From: Sanguinoderma infundibulare
Lineage: Eukaryota; Basidiomycota; Agaricomycetes; Polyporales; Polyporaceae
Direction: 5' to 3'
DNA length: 64,000 bases
Assembly: GCA_032821775.1 (NCBI GenBank)
Contig: JAVLRN010000011.1
Location: 806,001 to 870,000 of the forward strand
Part shown: positions 1 through 11,586 of the stretch, piece after piece
Position numbering within the stretch: the stretch's first letter is position 1
Layout: the number at the start of each line of letters is the position of its first letter
Made by a program: the position numbers and the translations under genes
Notes under the pieces: model-generated
Database searches by the model: none
What the model was told of the DNA's origin: nothing
Seen by the model: only the letters and a program-made list of their open reading frames with translations

Positions 1-1122
1 GTCGCTCGTTTTCATCCTTACCGGAGGATCCTGGCTCGGGGTGAACCTGGTGGGATTTCATTATAAGCCGACGATGACAAGAAGCTGATAAGGCCGCATT
101 TACACCCAGGTGCAGTACAGGTTCGGAATTGGTGCCCAATATATTCCCGGACTTGGATGTTTTGCGACTGGGGACCCTCCATCAAACCTACCGATTCTGT
201 GCGTGCAAACGTTGGTCCTAGGCAAAGAGATATGACAGCTCAATGTAGTATCGACCTTGACCCCATACTAGGCGTAAGCGTGGTGCCATTCCCCAGTGAA
301 ACACGTAATGATTTGTTTGAAGTGGTCATCATACACCAGATATGCACCATTGCCGGCGATACGATTCTCATCCTGGTGACGTGGCGAGCCGTCTCGAGAA
401 ATGACGTGCGTGACGTCCTGAGGGCTCAGGGAGGCACTAAGTCCTTTGGAACCGTGATCCTTTACGACGGTTAGTCCTTTCACGCTTCGATGACATGTGA
501 TTTTGGCTCATCAGCGAACAAACAGGGATGATCTACTTTATGTGAGCAACGATTCGTGACCGTCTCGGATAGCTGGAGCTCGGGACGGTCGTGGTAGCAT
601 TGGACTTTGCTGACCACGGTCCACTGGTCACAGTGCACTGATGATAATCAACATCCTGATCTTACTTTCAAGAGTCCTCTCAGTAAGGCCCAATGTTAAG
701 TATACATGTCCTCGTCCAATCATTCTCTGCCGTTAGCTGTCGGGAACGATCACGAACACGAGCGATTTCAGTGCATACCTGAACACGTACGCTATACGCT
801 ATCCTCCCACCCCCTTTGCCCTTTGCTGTGAACTGAGCCAGCTTTCTCTTACAGTTTCAACTCGATCCTAGTATCGCACTTCCTCCTCGACCTCCAGGCC
901 GCCAACCGGAGCATTCACGGGTTGCAGATGGACAACAACTCCTCCGACACACCGTCTCTCCGCGCGCATGACAATAGCACCTTGGCTTTCGCGGGGGGGT
1001 TGGGATCTATGGCTACATCTATGCCTCAATTTCGGCTAGTAGATGATGACGACCCTGTGGATGAGGACGAAATGCCAGACAGCGGACAGGGACAGGAGGA
1101 AATTTCTGGTGTACAAGCCTGA
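1..1122 (+). CDS. DUF6533-type multi-pass membrane protein, 5' end missing
   Basis: This is the 3' part of an intron-rich gene whose start lies left of the window. Conceptual exons give a hydrophobic segment ending LGVNLVG near base 55, then VQYRFGIGAQYIPGLGC (about 111-172), then QICTIAGDTILILVTWRAV followed by VILYDG (about 330-470), then LISRVLS-like and SHFLLDLQ segments, and an acidic hydrophilic tail ending at the TGA at 1120-1122. This order (membrane helices, LRDG-like loop, RFLLDLQ-like end, polar tail) fits the DUF6533 family of Agaricomycete membrane proteins, whose function is unknown. Introns at about 471-528, 541-637 and 684-854 keep the frame, so the visible part looks intact. 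It is clearly paralogous to the gene at 16121-17855. Exon borders are approximate. The family assignment rests on recall of conserved blocks. Confidence 0.65.
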
Positions 1123-1275
1123 GGATCACCGATTCGTGGTACTACACAGTCAGTACAGATCAGCTTGTGGGTAAGCCACAAAGCCAAAATTTCTATCAGT
1201 GTACAATGTACATCACTTTTCATGTCAATTCCACGTGCCCCCCCTGCCCCCCCTTTAATTTCTTTTCTTCTACCT

Positions 1276-4200
1276 CTAAACCCCCCTCCGCCCAACAGCC
1301 TTCGCAGACGTCCCGGGTGCGTGCTCGAGCTTCGGCAGCGCCTTCTCCGCCCCTTCCGCCTTCGGGGCCGGCAGGAACCCAGCCTCGACGAGCCACGCCA
1401 AGTACTTGCCCATCAGCTCCTCGTCCACTGTCCCGTTCGTCCTGCCCTCCGGCCCCACGTGCGGGCCCACGACCGCGCACATGTTTGCGTCATCAAGCTC
1501 CGGCGCCTTCGTGCTTGTCGGCAGGTCATCCAAGACGAAATGCAGCAACGGGAAGAGCGCGTTGTCCTGCACGTCCATCACGTGCTTCTCGAGCTGCGTG
1601 CGCCAGTGCAGGTACTCGCACCGCGCCGTCCCGAACCCGTACTGCGCGAGCGCGCCGAGGAAGCCGTTGAACGTCGGGCGCGGCGCCGCGGCGACGTGCA
1701 GGACGCTCAGCGCGTCGCGGGGCGCGGGCAGTGGGAAGAGCGCGGCGAGGGCGCAGCAGCGCGCGACGTGGTCGACGGGGACCATGTTCACGGTGTTGTT
1801 CATGTCTGGGGCGAGCCCGATCTGGATGCAGCCCTTGACGAGCCGCCAGAGGAAGTCGTCCGTGTTCGTCACTGTTGACGCCGCCGTGATAAAGACGCCA
1901 GATACATACAGACACCGTTAGTGCAAAGCCAAACACCACTACCCGTCAGGTCTCCGAGACCTGACTGATTGGGAGGGCTCGATGAACGGGGAAGGGATGA
2001 CGCACCTGCTGACTCGGAGTCGCCCACGACGTACCCTGGGCGGACGATGTGCCCGCGCAGCCCGCGGCGGCCGGCTTCAAAGAGGAGCTTCTCGGACACC
2101 CACTTGGACTGACCGTAGCCGGTCTTGAGCGACGCGCGTGCGCCTTCTAGGTCGTCGCTCTCGGGAACGCCCCCGACGGTATCGGAGAGCTGGACGTAGT
2201 ACTCCGCGTCGATCGCAGACGTGGACGAGACGAACACGAAGAGCTTCGGCTTGCCCGTCGACGCGAGCTCGACGCCCGTGAGGGTCCCGATGACGTTCGC
2301 GGACCGGAGCTTCTCGTACGGGTACACCCAGTGGACCTTGTGTGAGGGCAGGGGCGGTCAGCAGGGGACGAAAGCCGTTCAAGATGCGGGTACGTTAGGA
2401 CAGAATAAGCGTGATAGGAACCAGGATTGACGTACCAGCGCGCCGTTGTGCACAATCGCGTCCGCCTCGCCTGCGACGCGCATCCACGCGTCTGCGTCCA
2501 GCCCGAACCGCGGCCTGTCCAAGTCACCCCGCACAACCTCTAGCCTGCCGCTCTCGAGCCACATCTCGTCCCAGACCCCGCGGCCCGCGGCGCCCTCGCG
2601 CAGGCGGTCGATCGCCTTCGGGTCGTCGGCCGCGCGCACGAGACAGATAACCTTCTTAACCCGTTCAGTGCGCCGCAGGAGATCGCGCAGGATGAAAGCC
2701 CCCAGGAACCCAGTCCCACCCGTAAGGAAGACCGTAAGCGGACGGCTCGCATAGTCCGCGGGCACAGAAGGATACTCGGGAAGGAGCTGCTCCAGAAGAT
2801 GCTCGTAATCCTGTCCATACTCGACCTTCCTCCCAGCCGCGACCAACGCCTCTGCGGCGGGGAACGTGGGCGACGGCGGGGTGACCGCCGCGAGGCCGAG
2901 GTCGGCATTGCGCATGCGCTCGACGGCGTCGGCGAGTGCGGCGATGGTCGGCTTGTCGAAGACGAGCCCGAGGGGCGCGTCAACGAGGAATGCCTTGCGG
3001 ATCTCGAAGATGAGGCGCGTGGCGAGGATCGAGTGCCCACCGAGGTCGAAGAAGCTCTCGTCGAGCGGGAGGGGCGTAGGCGCGTTGGGGAGGATGCGCG
3101 CCCAGATGGCACGGATCGCCTCTTCGGTGGGGTTCGCCTCGCCTGCGCGGGCGGGTTCTGCGGGAGCAACCTGGGCTGTGTCTGGGAAGGGGAGGGCGGG
3201 CTTGTCGATCTTGCCGTTGGGGTTGAGGGGCATGCGCTTGAGGGGCACGAACACTATAGCTGCCGTGAGCATATACAAACTGGACAATGGGGTTTGGACG
3301 AACGGGTAGGAACACTGTAGCTGGGCAGCTTCTTCTTGAGGTACTCTCGGATCTCCTTGATGAGCTTCCTATACTTGCGCATCCCGCTAACCAACCCCTT
3401 CTCGTCCGCATCGTCCCCGATGTCGCTGGCGTACTCCTCGAGGGCAGGACCGCTGACAGGCACGAAGTAAGTGACCAGGATCTTCTCCTCGTCCTTGTCG
3501 CGCCGCACGAGCGTCACGTTCTCCCGGACGAGCGGGTGCTGGCTGAGGTGCGTGTCGATCTCCCCGAGCTCGATACGGAACCCGCGGATCTTGACCTGGT
3601 CGTCCGCACGGCCTGTGCACTCGACGATCCCGTTGGGGAGGTAGCGGCCGAGGTCCCCAGAACGGTACATCCTGTCGCGCACGCCCTTCCAGAACTGCGC
3701 CTCGGGCCCTGGTGCGCTGCCGTCCGGCGGGCTCGCAATGGTGTCCGGGATCGGTGGGCCATCCGCGGAGAACCAGTTCGTGACGAACTTCTCTGCGGAG
3801 GCTTGAACGTCAGAGTATCCCTCGGCGAGACCTCCAGAGCGGACGTAGATCTCGCCGACCTCGCCGACAGCGCAGGGGATGTTGCGGTCGTTGCGGTTGA
3901 CGACGAGGAGCTGGACGTCGATCATGCCCTCACCCGCGGGCATGATGTCCTTCTGGGTGGAGAGGAACGTCGCGTCTTCAGACACGGACGGGATCAGGAA
4001 GTACGAGACTGCGCGCTGGGTTTCGGTCGTGCCGTACATGTTTACGATGCGCACATTCGCCGCGAGAGACTGCAAGCGGAGGCAGTCGCGCTTGGTGAGC
4101 ACGTCGCCGACGAAGAAGGCGTTGCGGAGAGAGGGGATCTGGCGGGTAGCTTGGGCGGAGAGGAGCTGACCCATGGCGGGGGTGAGGTGGGTGACTGTCA

Positions 4201-5903
4201 CCTCGTTGTCCGCCATCCACTCTGCGAGGCGGCCGGGAGTGCCGATGTCGTCCGCAGTAGGAACGTAGAGGCTCGCTCCGAAGAAGAGAGGCGTAAACAC
4301 TGGCACCGACGAGAACGAGATTGTTAGTTGCGAGTTTGGTCTAGAAGTGACTTTACTTACTATCCCGCTGGATGGGATCGTGCGCAATGCCGCTCAGCAT
4401 TGTGAACTTGGAGTGCTCGCCGATACCGAACCGTTCTCCCATCCACGGGAAGAAGTGGGTCAAGCTGTAGTGTCGCCCCTTGACGCCCTTGGGGATGCCC
4501 GTGCTGCCACTAGTGAATGAAAGCGTCGCGACGCTGTCAGGTCCGAGAGGAACATTCGGATCGGTGTCGGCGAGGTGCTGCTGGAGCTTCAGGACATCTT
4601 CTGCGCCTTCCGTATGCGATCCGCCAACGATCTGCCCGTCAGCAAGGAGAGCCAAGGCAGGGACCTCGACGCGGATCTCCAAGTCATTAGAGATGAACTC
4701 GCGAACAGGCGGCAAGATCTTGCCGGCGCCAGAGAGGACGACGAGGGCGCGCGGCTGTGCGACCTGAAGGTAGATGGTTTGCCTTGAAGGCGGGTATGCG
4801 GGGTCGATGACGGAGAAGGTTCCTCCAGCCTTGTGGACGGCCATTACAGCCACGACAAGTTCGACGCTCCGGTACGCGTAGATCATGACGACCTCCTCGC
4901 GCTGCAGACCACCTTCGAGTATGTGGTGAGCAAGGACGTTGGACGCGTGAAGGATTTGGCTGTAGGTGAATGTGCGCTTCTCCTGTGGTTGATCCAAACT
5001 CGGAGAAGGAATACATTGGACGACGCAAGGCCGGTCAGGCCACTGCCTTGCATTCCGGGAAAAGATGTGAGGGATGGCTCCCTTGAAGTCGCACCAGTTT
5101 AGGTCGGCGGTGGGGTTCGGCAGCTTCGATTTTTGGCTCGGAGTGAGCAGTGGGACCGACCCGGCTGGCGCCAGAGGATTGGCGGCCACCCGACGGAGTA
5201 GCACCGAGAGCTGATCGACGATGTAGGATATCCTAGCCGAAGAAAATAACAGGGAGTTGTAAAGAATGCGGAGAGAGATGCGGGGCGCGATCGACGAACG
5301 GCTTGATTCTTGTTGACGGGTAACGAAGATGGTCAGGTCTGAGGTTAGGCTTGTGGTGCGGAGGAAGTGTTCCTGGGGCGAGTCCGTCTCGTCGAAGAAT
5401 CGAACGCGGAACAGTGGGCGGGAACCTTCGACTGTGTCCGCCTTGTCCTTTCCGAGCGCGCGCACGATGGATTCATACGGGACGCTGTCCGCTTCGGCCT
5501 CGCGTTCAACTTGCTGCACCTTGCGCACGACGGCCCAAAAAGGATCCTCTGGGCCAACTGCTATCCGGAGCACGAGCGGATCGCGGGCAGAAGCAGAAGA
5601 AGACCCGATCAAAAGGTCGGTGTCGCCAGTGTATCTGTGCAAGAGAACGGAGAAAGCAGCCAGAAGGAGATGGAAGGCAGAGGGCGTATTCGTGTCGGTA
5701 GAGTCATCGTCGCCATCGTCGTCGTTCTCGTTGTAAAGAGCGAGCTTCATGAGGCCGATGCATGTTTGTTCCGAAAGGTCGGCGGTGGCTGCTGCCTCAA
5801 CGAGCTTATTCCCTCCGGTCGGCCTGGGGTAGTCGGTTGGGAGAGAGATCTCTGGTAGATTTTGGAGTCTGGATACGACTCGAGCCAGGCGATCGGCAGT
5901 CAT
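1276..5903 (-). CDS. LYS2: L-2-aminoadipate reductase (alpha-aminoadipate reductase), large subunit
   Basis: This enzyme reduces alpha-aminoadipate to its semialdehyde in fungal lysine biosynthesis, using ATP and NADPH. Exons on the minus strand are 5903-4361, 4299-3304, 3253-2436, 2336-2006 and 1871-1276, giving 1427 residues, the usual length. The N-terminus has the family signature [13 protein letters not shown]. The adenylation domain shows [12 protein letters not shown] (about 462-475), [20 protein letters not shown] and NPNGKID. The carrier domain has [14 protein letters not shown], with the phosphopantetheine serine near 921. The reductase domain has TGGTGFLG (about 1024-1031) and a YGQSK catalytic motif. 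Intron 1 splits IAHDPIQRD from MFTPLFFG exactly as the family requires. Intron 2 (3254-3303) uses the donor GTTCGT. The enzyme needs a phosphopantetheinyl transferase, which is not in this window. It is divergently transcribed from the RBR gene. Confidence 0.96.
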
Positions 5904-6579
5904 CCTAGCTTTTCAATCGCTGTCACAGGAGTTGGATGGCACCGGGGTCAAGACGATTCAAGGACTTGACGCAAACTTCTAATCAAATGGTCAGTAAGAT
6001 GACTCGACCTAAAGCTCTCACGGGTACCACTCACGACGGATCCTACAGCCTGTATTTGCCAAGCTTTGGAGAATATGTCTGAATATCCGTTAGTTGATGT
6101 CCAGGCCGGACACACCTCGCCGTCCTCGTCGATCGTGCTGATGAGGAGAGCATTTTGTAGAGAGGACTTTCTGAGATTAGATTAAGTTTGACTTTGATCG
6201 GGGATCGGCGGCGCTCCAAGCGCTCATAATGTGGGCCACCTCAGCGGTTTTTGGCCGCTCATCTCCCGTCTTCATCATGTTGCACTCATTTCGCACCATA
6301 TTTCCTTACAATATCCCGTACGCATGTCTGGTACCCGCTGTCTTTCTGAACAAGGCTGCTCTTGTCTTGTTTCGTCTCTTGCGAAGGTGTGAAGATAAGA
6401 TAAGATAGGCGTTGTCTTTTTATGTAAAGAGGGGTGTGTGCTACGGTAGTTCAAGTTTGCCTCTCCAGAGTCAACTTGCCCCCCGCTTTCAACGCTGACC
6501 AACCCTGTAAGTGTCCCAAATTACCCTATACTCATATCTGCATTGACATATTTCCCCAGTGGCACTGAGAAGCTACGGA
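5904..6579. promoter_or_regulatory. Divergent promoter between LYS2 and the RBR ligase gene
   Basis: No coding sequence was recognised in these 676 bases, which must hold the promoters of both flanking genes. On the minus strand a GTGAGT donor at 6034 and a TTAG acceptor at 5979-5982 frame a likely 56-nt intron in the LYS2 5' leader. TGACTC half-sites resembling the Gcn4/CPC1 general-amino-acid-control element occur at 6000-6005 and, inverted, at 6468-6473. On the plus strand a GTAAGT at about 6507 and a CCCCAG ending at 6559 frame a probable 5' leader intron of the RBR gene, which would explain why its first ATG is at 6580. The regulatory role of the half-sites is inference only. Confidence 0.45.
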
Positions 6580-8828
6580 ATGACCGAGATAGAAAACCAC
6601 GCAAACTCCGACATGCTCAACGAGCTCCTCATCGCCAAGCTTCTTGAAGAGGACATGCTGGCCCTGGAGAACGCGCGTGCGGCCGAAGAATACCAACTCC
6701 GTGAGGCTCTCAACACTTCTGCTCTCGCTGCCGGACGGTTCCCGAAGAAAGTCAAGGCCACGAATGGCACCAGCGCGGTAGGCCGAACCGACAACGACTT
6801 CGCTCTGGACGTCCTGGCCGCGGAGATCAACGCGAGCAAGGACGCGTTGATGGCCCAGGCTTTACAGCATGCCGAAGAAAGCAACATGGCCTCTAGCCGG
6901 CAGTATGCCCTGAAGCTCGCTGCTGCAGAGAAGAAGAACATGTTGGACGCCGAATTCGCGAAGCGGCTGCAGCAGCAGTTTGACGATGGCGATGACGACG
7001 ACGACGGTGCCTTCAAGGATGCGGAGAGGTGAAAAAGACGTATCGTGTTGGCTGCTGTGGCTGATGCGGTTGGTCAGTGTTCTTGGTCAGGACGCAATCG
7101 ACCACATCATGGTAAGCACCCGGTCCTGAAGCTTGACTTCTTGTCAGTGAACCGGTGTCTCATTTAGGCAGCGGACATGAACGAGAAGGGAAAGGGGAAG
7201 GTGGCTCTTCGGCCCAAGGGTAAAGCCGCTGCTGCAGCCTCCTTTGTCAAGCAGGAAGAAGTTCCCGCAAGCCTCCATCCTATATGCGGTGTCTGCCTCG
7301 AGCCTTTCCAAGCGACCTACTCCCCAGCTGCTGCGGTTCAGTCAGCGAACTCGTCTGGTCGCATGCAGTTCGGAACTCATCTCACGTGTCCAAAGACCCA
7401 CGGCTATTGTATCTCCTGCCTCAACAGCTACATCAATAGCAAGCTCGACCCAGAACGGAACGGAGTCGGCAACCCGAACACAGTCGTGTTTCCTATCAGG
7501 TGTCCTGAGTGTCCCGTTAACGACTGGCCTGATGGGATACCGGATGAAATCGCCCAAAGGGTGCTCACGGAGAAGGGAATGACGTTATGGGTGAGTGACT
7601 TCGATAGCCACGCTGACCGCAGAGTCTAACCGTGAACGTTGGGTTTGGTCCACAGCATCACCAGAAGCTGCTGGACAGCCTTCCGAAGTACTATTGTCCT
7701 AATCCGAAGTGTTCCGCCCTCGTGCAGATGGACGAGGATTCGGACGATCCCCAGGCCGAATGTCCATCTTGTCAGAGCGTCATATGCGTGCCCTGTCGAG
7801 TAATCTGGCATGACGGTATGTATTGTGCCGAGCGTAAATATTATTTAACTGACCGGGCGTCATAGATCTGACATGTGAAGAGTACCAGGTCTGTGTCACA
7901 GATTTTCGCCATTAGCTGTCGCCGACTGACTTCGTCTTCAGGACTTGCCCCTTGACGAGCGGTCCCCGGACGACCAGAAGGCGCTTCAATTGATGAAGGC
8001 AAGATATTCACTCTATCGCTACTTGTTGAGCCCGAGCTTCATGACCCCGTTCATAGGCCAAGAACTGGCGGAGGTGTCCCAGCTGTGCAGTGAGCACCTC
8101 GAGTTTTCCATCTCATCAGCGCCGCTTACCAGCAACCGGCCACAGATCATTGTCGAACTGACATTGGGATGCAATCACATCACCTGCCGTTGCAAGACCG
8201 AGTTCTGTTTCAAGTGCGGAGGTACGTCCATACCACAGCCTCAAGCTACGTGAGGGCCGAGGTCAACTGGTGTATTGCAGCTCTTTGGGATGTCCGGAGT
8301 AGCACCTGCTCGCGCCGGCCGTCTTGCGACCTCTGGGACGAGACCATGCTCCTCGAAGAGCGCGAACGCCAGCGCGAACGCGAGCAAGCGAGGCGCAACC
8401 CGCCCTTGGTCAGGGTGGCGGCCCCGCCGGCTGCCCCTCCTCCCTACGAACGCATCGGCCTTGCCTACGAATACGTTGCCCCGCCCCCCGTCGACGACCT
8501 GTCGTGGATGGAAGATGCAGGTGCGTGCTCGCCTCCCATGGCTCCCTCATCCGTGCTATGCTGACGCGGCTGTCCCCGCCTTGTTCAAGACGTCCTCTGC
8601 ACCCGCCACTGGTTCACCACGAACATGATCAACTCCCTCACGTGCCAGTACTGCGACGCGAAGCTCAACTCGGTCGCCGACCTGCGCTACCACCTTAACC
8701 ACGTCCGGTGGCACTCCGTCTACGCCTGCTGTGGCCGGTTCTTCAAGCGCGAGGTCGATTTCCAGCGGCATCTGGACGCGCCTCATACCCGATTTGGCCG
8801 GCACGCGTATACCTTCCAGCGTAACTAG
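6580..8828 (+). CDS. RBR-type (RING1-IBR-RING2) E3 ubiquitin ligase with C-terminal zinc fingers
   Basis: This is probably a RING-between-RING E3 ligase, which takes ubiquitin from an E2 onto a RING2 cysteine and then to substrate. Exons are 6580-7028, 7078-7111, 7168-7590, 7656-7815, 7866-7888, 7942-7998, 8057-8089, 8146-8221, 8281-8520 and 8590-8828, giving 577 residues. An Ala/Glu-rich, probably helical N-terminus (1-160) precedes RING1 (from CGVCLEPF, about 201), an IBR (from YYCPNPKC, about 315) and RING2 (CPSC, then GCNHITCRC and CFKCG, about 389-417). The cysteine of HITC is the expected catalytic residue. After a polar linker rich in Arg/Glu and Pro comes a pair of C2H2-like fingers (CQYC with RYHLNH; YACCGRFF with FQRHL). 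Joining exons 6 and 7 needs a GC-AG intron (7999-8056). The substrate is unknown. Confidence 0.88.
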
Positions 8829-9116
8829 ATGGATCATGGGACTCGAATCAACAGTAGTAGATCATGGGTACCTGTCCACTCTTGATATTTACGTCTCGCC
8901 TCTCACCTCGATACTAATTATCCGTGCTTATACACTTCACGGACAGAGGGTGCTTTGCGAGTAATGAGTGACATGTCATTATAGTACGACGTTGGTGTCT
9001 ATGAATTAATGCATGGGATGCGGTGCGATACATGCGGAGAGCAGTATTAATAACCCGATGATAACATAGCGATATAAGTAGAGTCCAGCAGTCACCTCGG
9101 AGGCCGGACTAGCTGT

Positions 9117-11259
9117 CTAAAACTGCGATCCGTAAGAACGGGATCTCCGAGCTGCGTTGGATCCCCTGCCAGTCCACCTCTGGTGGTGACCACTCCTCTC
9201 CTGCCTGCGGTCGCTGACGTCAGAGTTCCAGTCGTACGACCGCGAGTCGTGACGCTTGAAGTCCCCAGGCTCGCGCTTGTAGCTTTTGTCCTGCCTCAAG
9301 CCAAACGTTTTCCGCGCGCCGCCTCTCGAGTTCCCAAACCCAGACCGGAACGGTGCCCGGTCCTTCCACTCCTGCGGGATGCGCATCGGGACGTGCTGGC
9401 CGGTTAGTGCGTCGGCCCAGTCCTGGACGCCGGCGACGGTGGCGGCCTTGTTCTCGCGGCAGTGGTGCGAGTTGGCCACGTAGAACGCGAGCACGGTCTG
9501 CATCGCGCCGGTGATGTCGTCCGGGTTGATGTCCGCCTGGAGGCTCTTGATCCGCTCCTCGACGCCCCCGACGCGCTCCTTGACCCCTTGAGGAAAGCCC
9601 ATGGCGAAAGGAGCGCTGCTGTCACGCAGACGTGGGGAGCGGTTCCCGATATGGGGGAAGAACTCAACGGGGGATTGCTCGTACTTCTCCACAAGCTCGG
9701 CCACCCCCGTCTTGAGATCCTCGGTGGTGAGCTCCTTGATGGGGACGCCGGACAGTTCGGTGTTAAGAAAGCCGGCTTCGTGAGGCAGGAGGACGATATC
9801 CGCACGGCCGTTCATGTTCGAGCCACGCCCCGTGCGACCGACGCGGTGGACGTAGAGATCGCTGCTGGAAGGGACGCTGACCTGGATAACACGGGTGACT
9901 CCGGGGTAGTCGACGCCGCGAGCGGAGACGTCGGATGTGAGCATCACCATCGCGCCCGACCTGTCGCGCCTGAATCTGTCGGAAGTCGCCACACGCCTGT
10001 CCATGCTCTTCTTCGAGTGCATCTCTGCGAAGCGCGTCCGGGAGCCAGCAGGGAGAACATACGTCCCAAGTTGCATGAGGAACGTGGAGTACAACTGCAC
10101 CATGCTGGTGGTCGGGAGGAAGACGAGCACCTTGGACTTGGCGGGGTTCGTAAGCTGGTCCTCGGCGATGAGACGGAGGACGTGGGGGAGCTGTTCTTCA
10201 GCGCTAGGGACGGTGGTAAAGTACTGAGGGATGGCATGATGGGTCGGGGGAGCGTCATCGGGTACGCAGTTAATGAAATTATGGTTCTCCGACAGGGTCT
10301 CGCGAGCAATCTTCCTGATTTCCTTGGACATGGTCGCCGAGAACATGAACGTCTGACGCTCTGGCGAGGGCTTGAGCGTCTCAGCGATGGCCCTGACGTC
10401 GGGTATGAAACCCATCTCAAGCAGCGTGTCCGCCTCGTCGAGGATGAACTTTACAGACCAGTGAGCTGCGTCGTGTGTGAAGAGAAGCATGCGAACTTAC
10501 CATTCCCGTCGTTTGAAGAGCATCCGTAAACCCGGGCTCGTTCTCCATGAAGTCTCGAAGCCGGCCAGGGGTGGCGACGACGATGTCGCGCCGTCCCCTG
10601 TTCCATTCGCGTTTCTGCCTGTCCCTGGGGAGACCGCCAGTGAAGAGCTTGACTTCGAAATGGTCGTGGTGCCGGGTAAGCTTGATGGCCTCGTTCACAA
10701 TCTGAGTTGCCAACTCTCGGGTGGGACTGATGATAAGCGCGCCAACGTGGGTCCTGGCGTACTGATCGACGGCGCGTGCAACCGATGACGGGGACTTGTT
10801 CATCAAGTCGTTCTGAACTTGCTTCGCATGCGCTTTGAGCGCGTTGAGTCGAGCCTCGACCGCCGGAACCAGGAATCCCAGTGTTTTGCCAGTACCAGTG
10901 CGCGCCTTAACCACGAGGTCGCGAGGGGACCCATCCGTTTCGTCGGGGTTGTGAGGTCGGACGAGATTAGGGAGGAGGGGTAGGACAGCGGCTTGGACTG
11001 GACTCATGTGAACTAACTTGAACGGGTCTGCCGTGAGTGCACTAAGCGTTTTGGGGTGAATGGCGTCCTCCAAGGTGACGAACTTGGGCTGGTCAACATG
11101 CGGACTGGGGCCCTCCTCTGCTGCACCTGCAGGCTCTGGGTGGTCGCGCGGGTGCTCCCAAGAATGCAGCGAGCTACGCTTTCGATGCACAGCTGTACTT
11201 GCGAAGCGCACTGAAGATGATCGTCCTGCCCGGATTGCTGCCAAAGTGTGCGTGAGCAT
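9117..11259 (-). CDS. Mitochondrial DEAD-box RNA helicase (MSS116-like)
   Basis: This is an ATP-dependent RNA helicase, probably acting in mitochondrial RNA splicing or translation. There are two exons on the minus strand, 11259-10501 and 10448-9117, giving 696 residues. The first 30 residues are rich in Arg, Ser and Ala without acids, as in a mitochondrial presequence. The helicase motifs are complete: ARTGTGKT, PTRELA, TPGR, DEAD, SAT, ARGVD and HRVGRTGRG. The C-terminus is a long Arg/Gly/Ser-rich tail (roughly the last 80 residues), typical of MSS116-type RNA chaperones. The 52-nt intron separates TPGR from the DEAD box and is phase 0. The gene overlaps nothing and converges on the RBR gene 288 bp away. 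An assignment to another mitochondrial DEAD-box subgroup cannot be excluded. Confidence 0.9.
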
Positions 11260-11586
11260 TCAGCGTCACAACATGGCTGGTGACAGCGCAAACGTATGAC
11301 GGCGTACCTTGCGTCCCCAGCGCAAGCGTTGAACTGCGACATGTCCTCGCTGCTGTGGAGAGGCCGAGGCCAAGAGCTTTTGACCAGAGGGAAGCCGCCA
11401 TTGGGAGGGACACGACGTCCACGGCGGGGGTTTGGGACAAGAGTCCGTCGTCTGCACGCGTCTCCAAAAACTCGCGACGGGCCACAACGCAAACAGACGC
11501 AAACAGACACGACGCGCGCTCCCTCGCACGTCCTCGTCGCGTCGCCTCAATCCCCTACCCCTCTCACGCCCTTCCCTTGTTCCGCC
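11260..11586. promoter_or_regulatory. Divergent promoter between the helicase and the KH-protein gene
   Basis: These 327 bases separate two divergent start codons. The stretch just before 11587 is pyrimidine-rich on the plus strand, as is common in basidiomycete transcription start regions. No TATA box or known motif could be assigned. Confidence 0.35.

Noticed and set aside
1..1122. Left-edge DUF6533 gene as a pseudogene
   Set aside because: The stop codons seen in straight translation fall inside segments bounded by usable splice sites, and the joined exons match the paralogue at 16121-17855. Decay is not needed to explain it.
3287..4327. 346-codon open frame on the plus strand
   Set aside because: It is antisense to LYS2 exon 2 and has no family features.
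9462..10529. 355-codon open frame on the plus strand
   Set aside because: It mirrors the second exon of the DEAD-box helicase. The helicase motifs on the minus strand explain the region fully.
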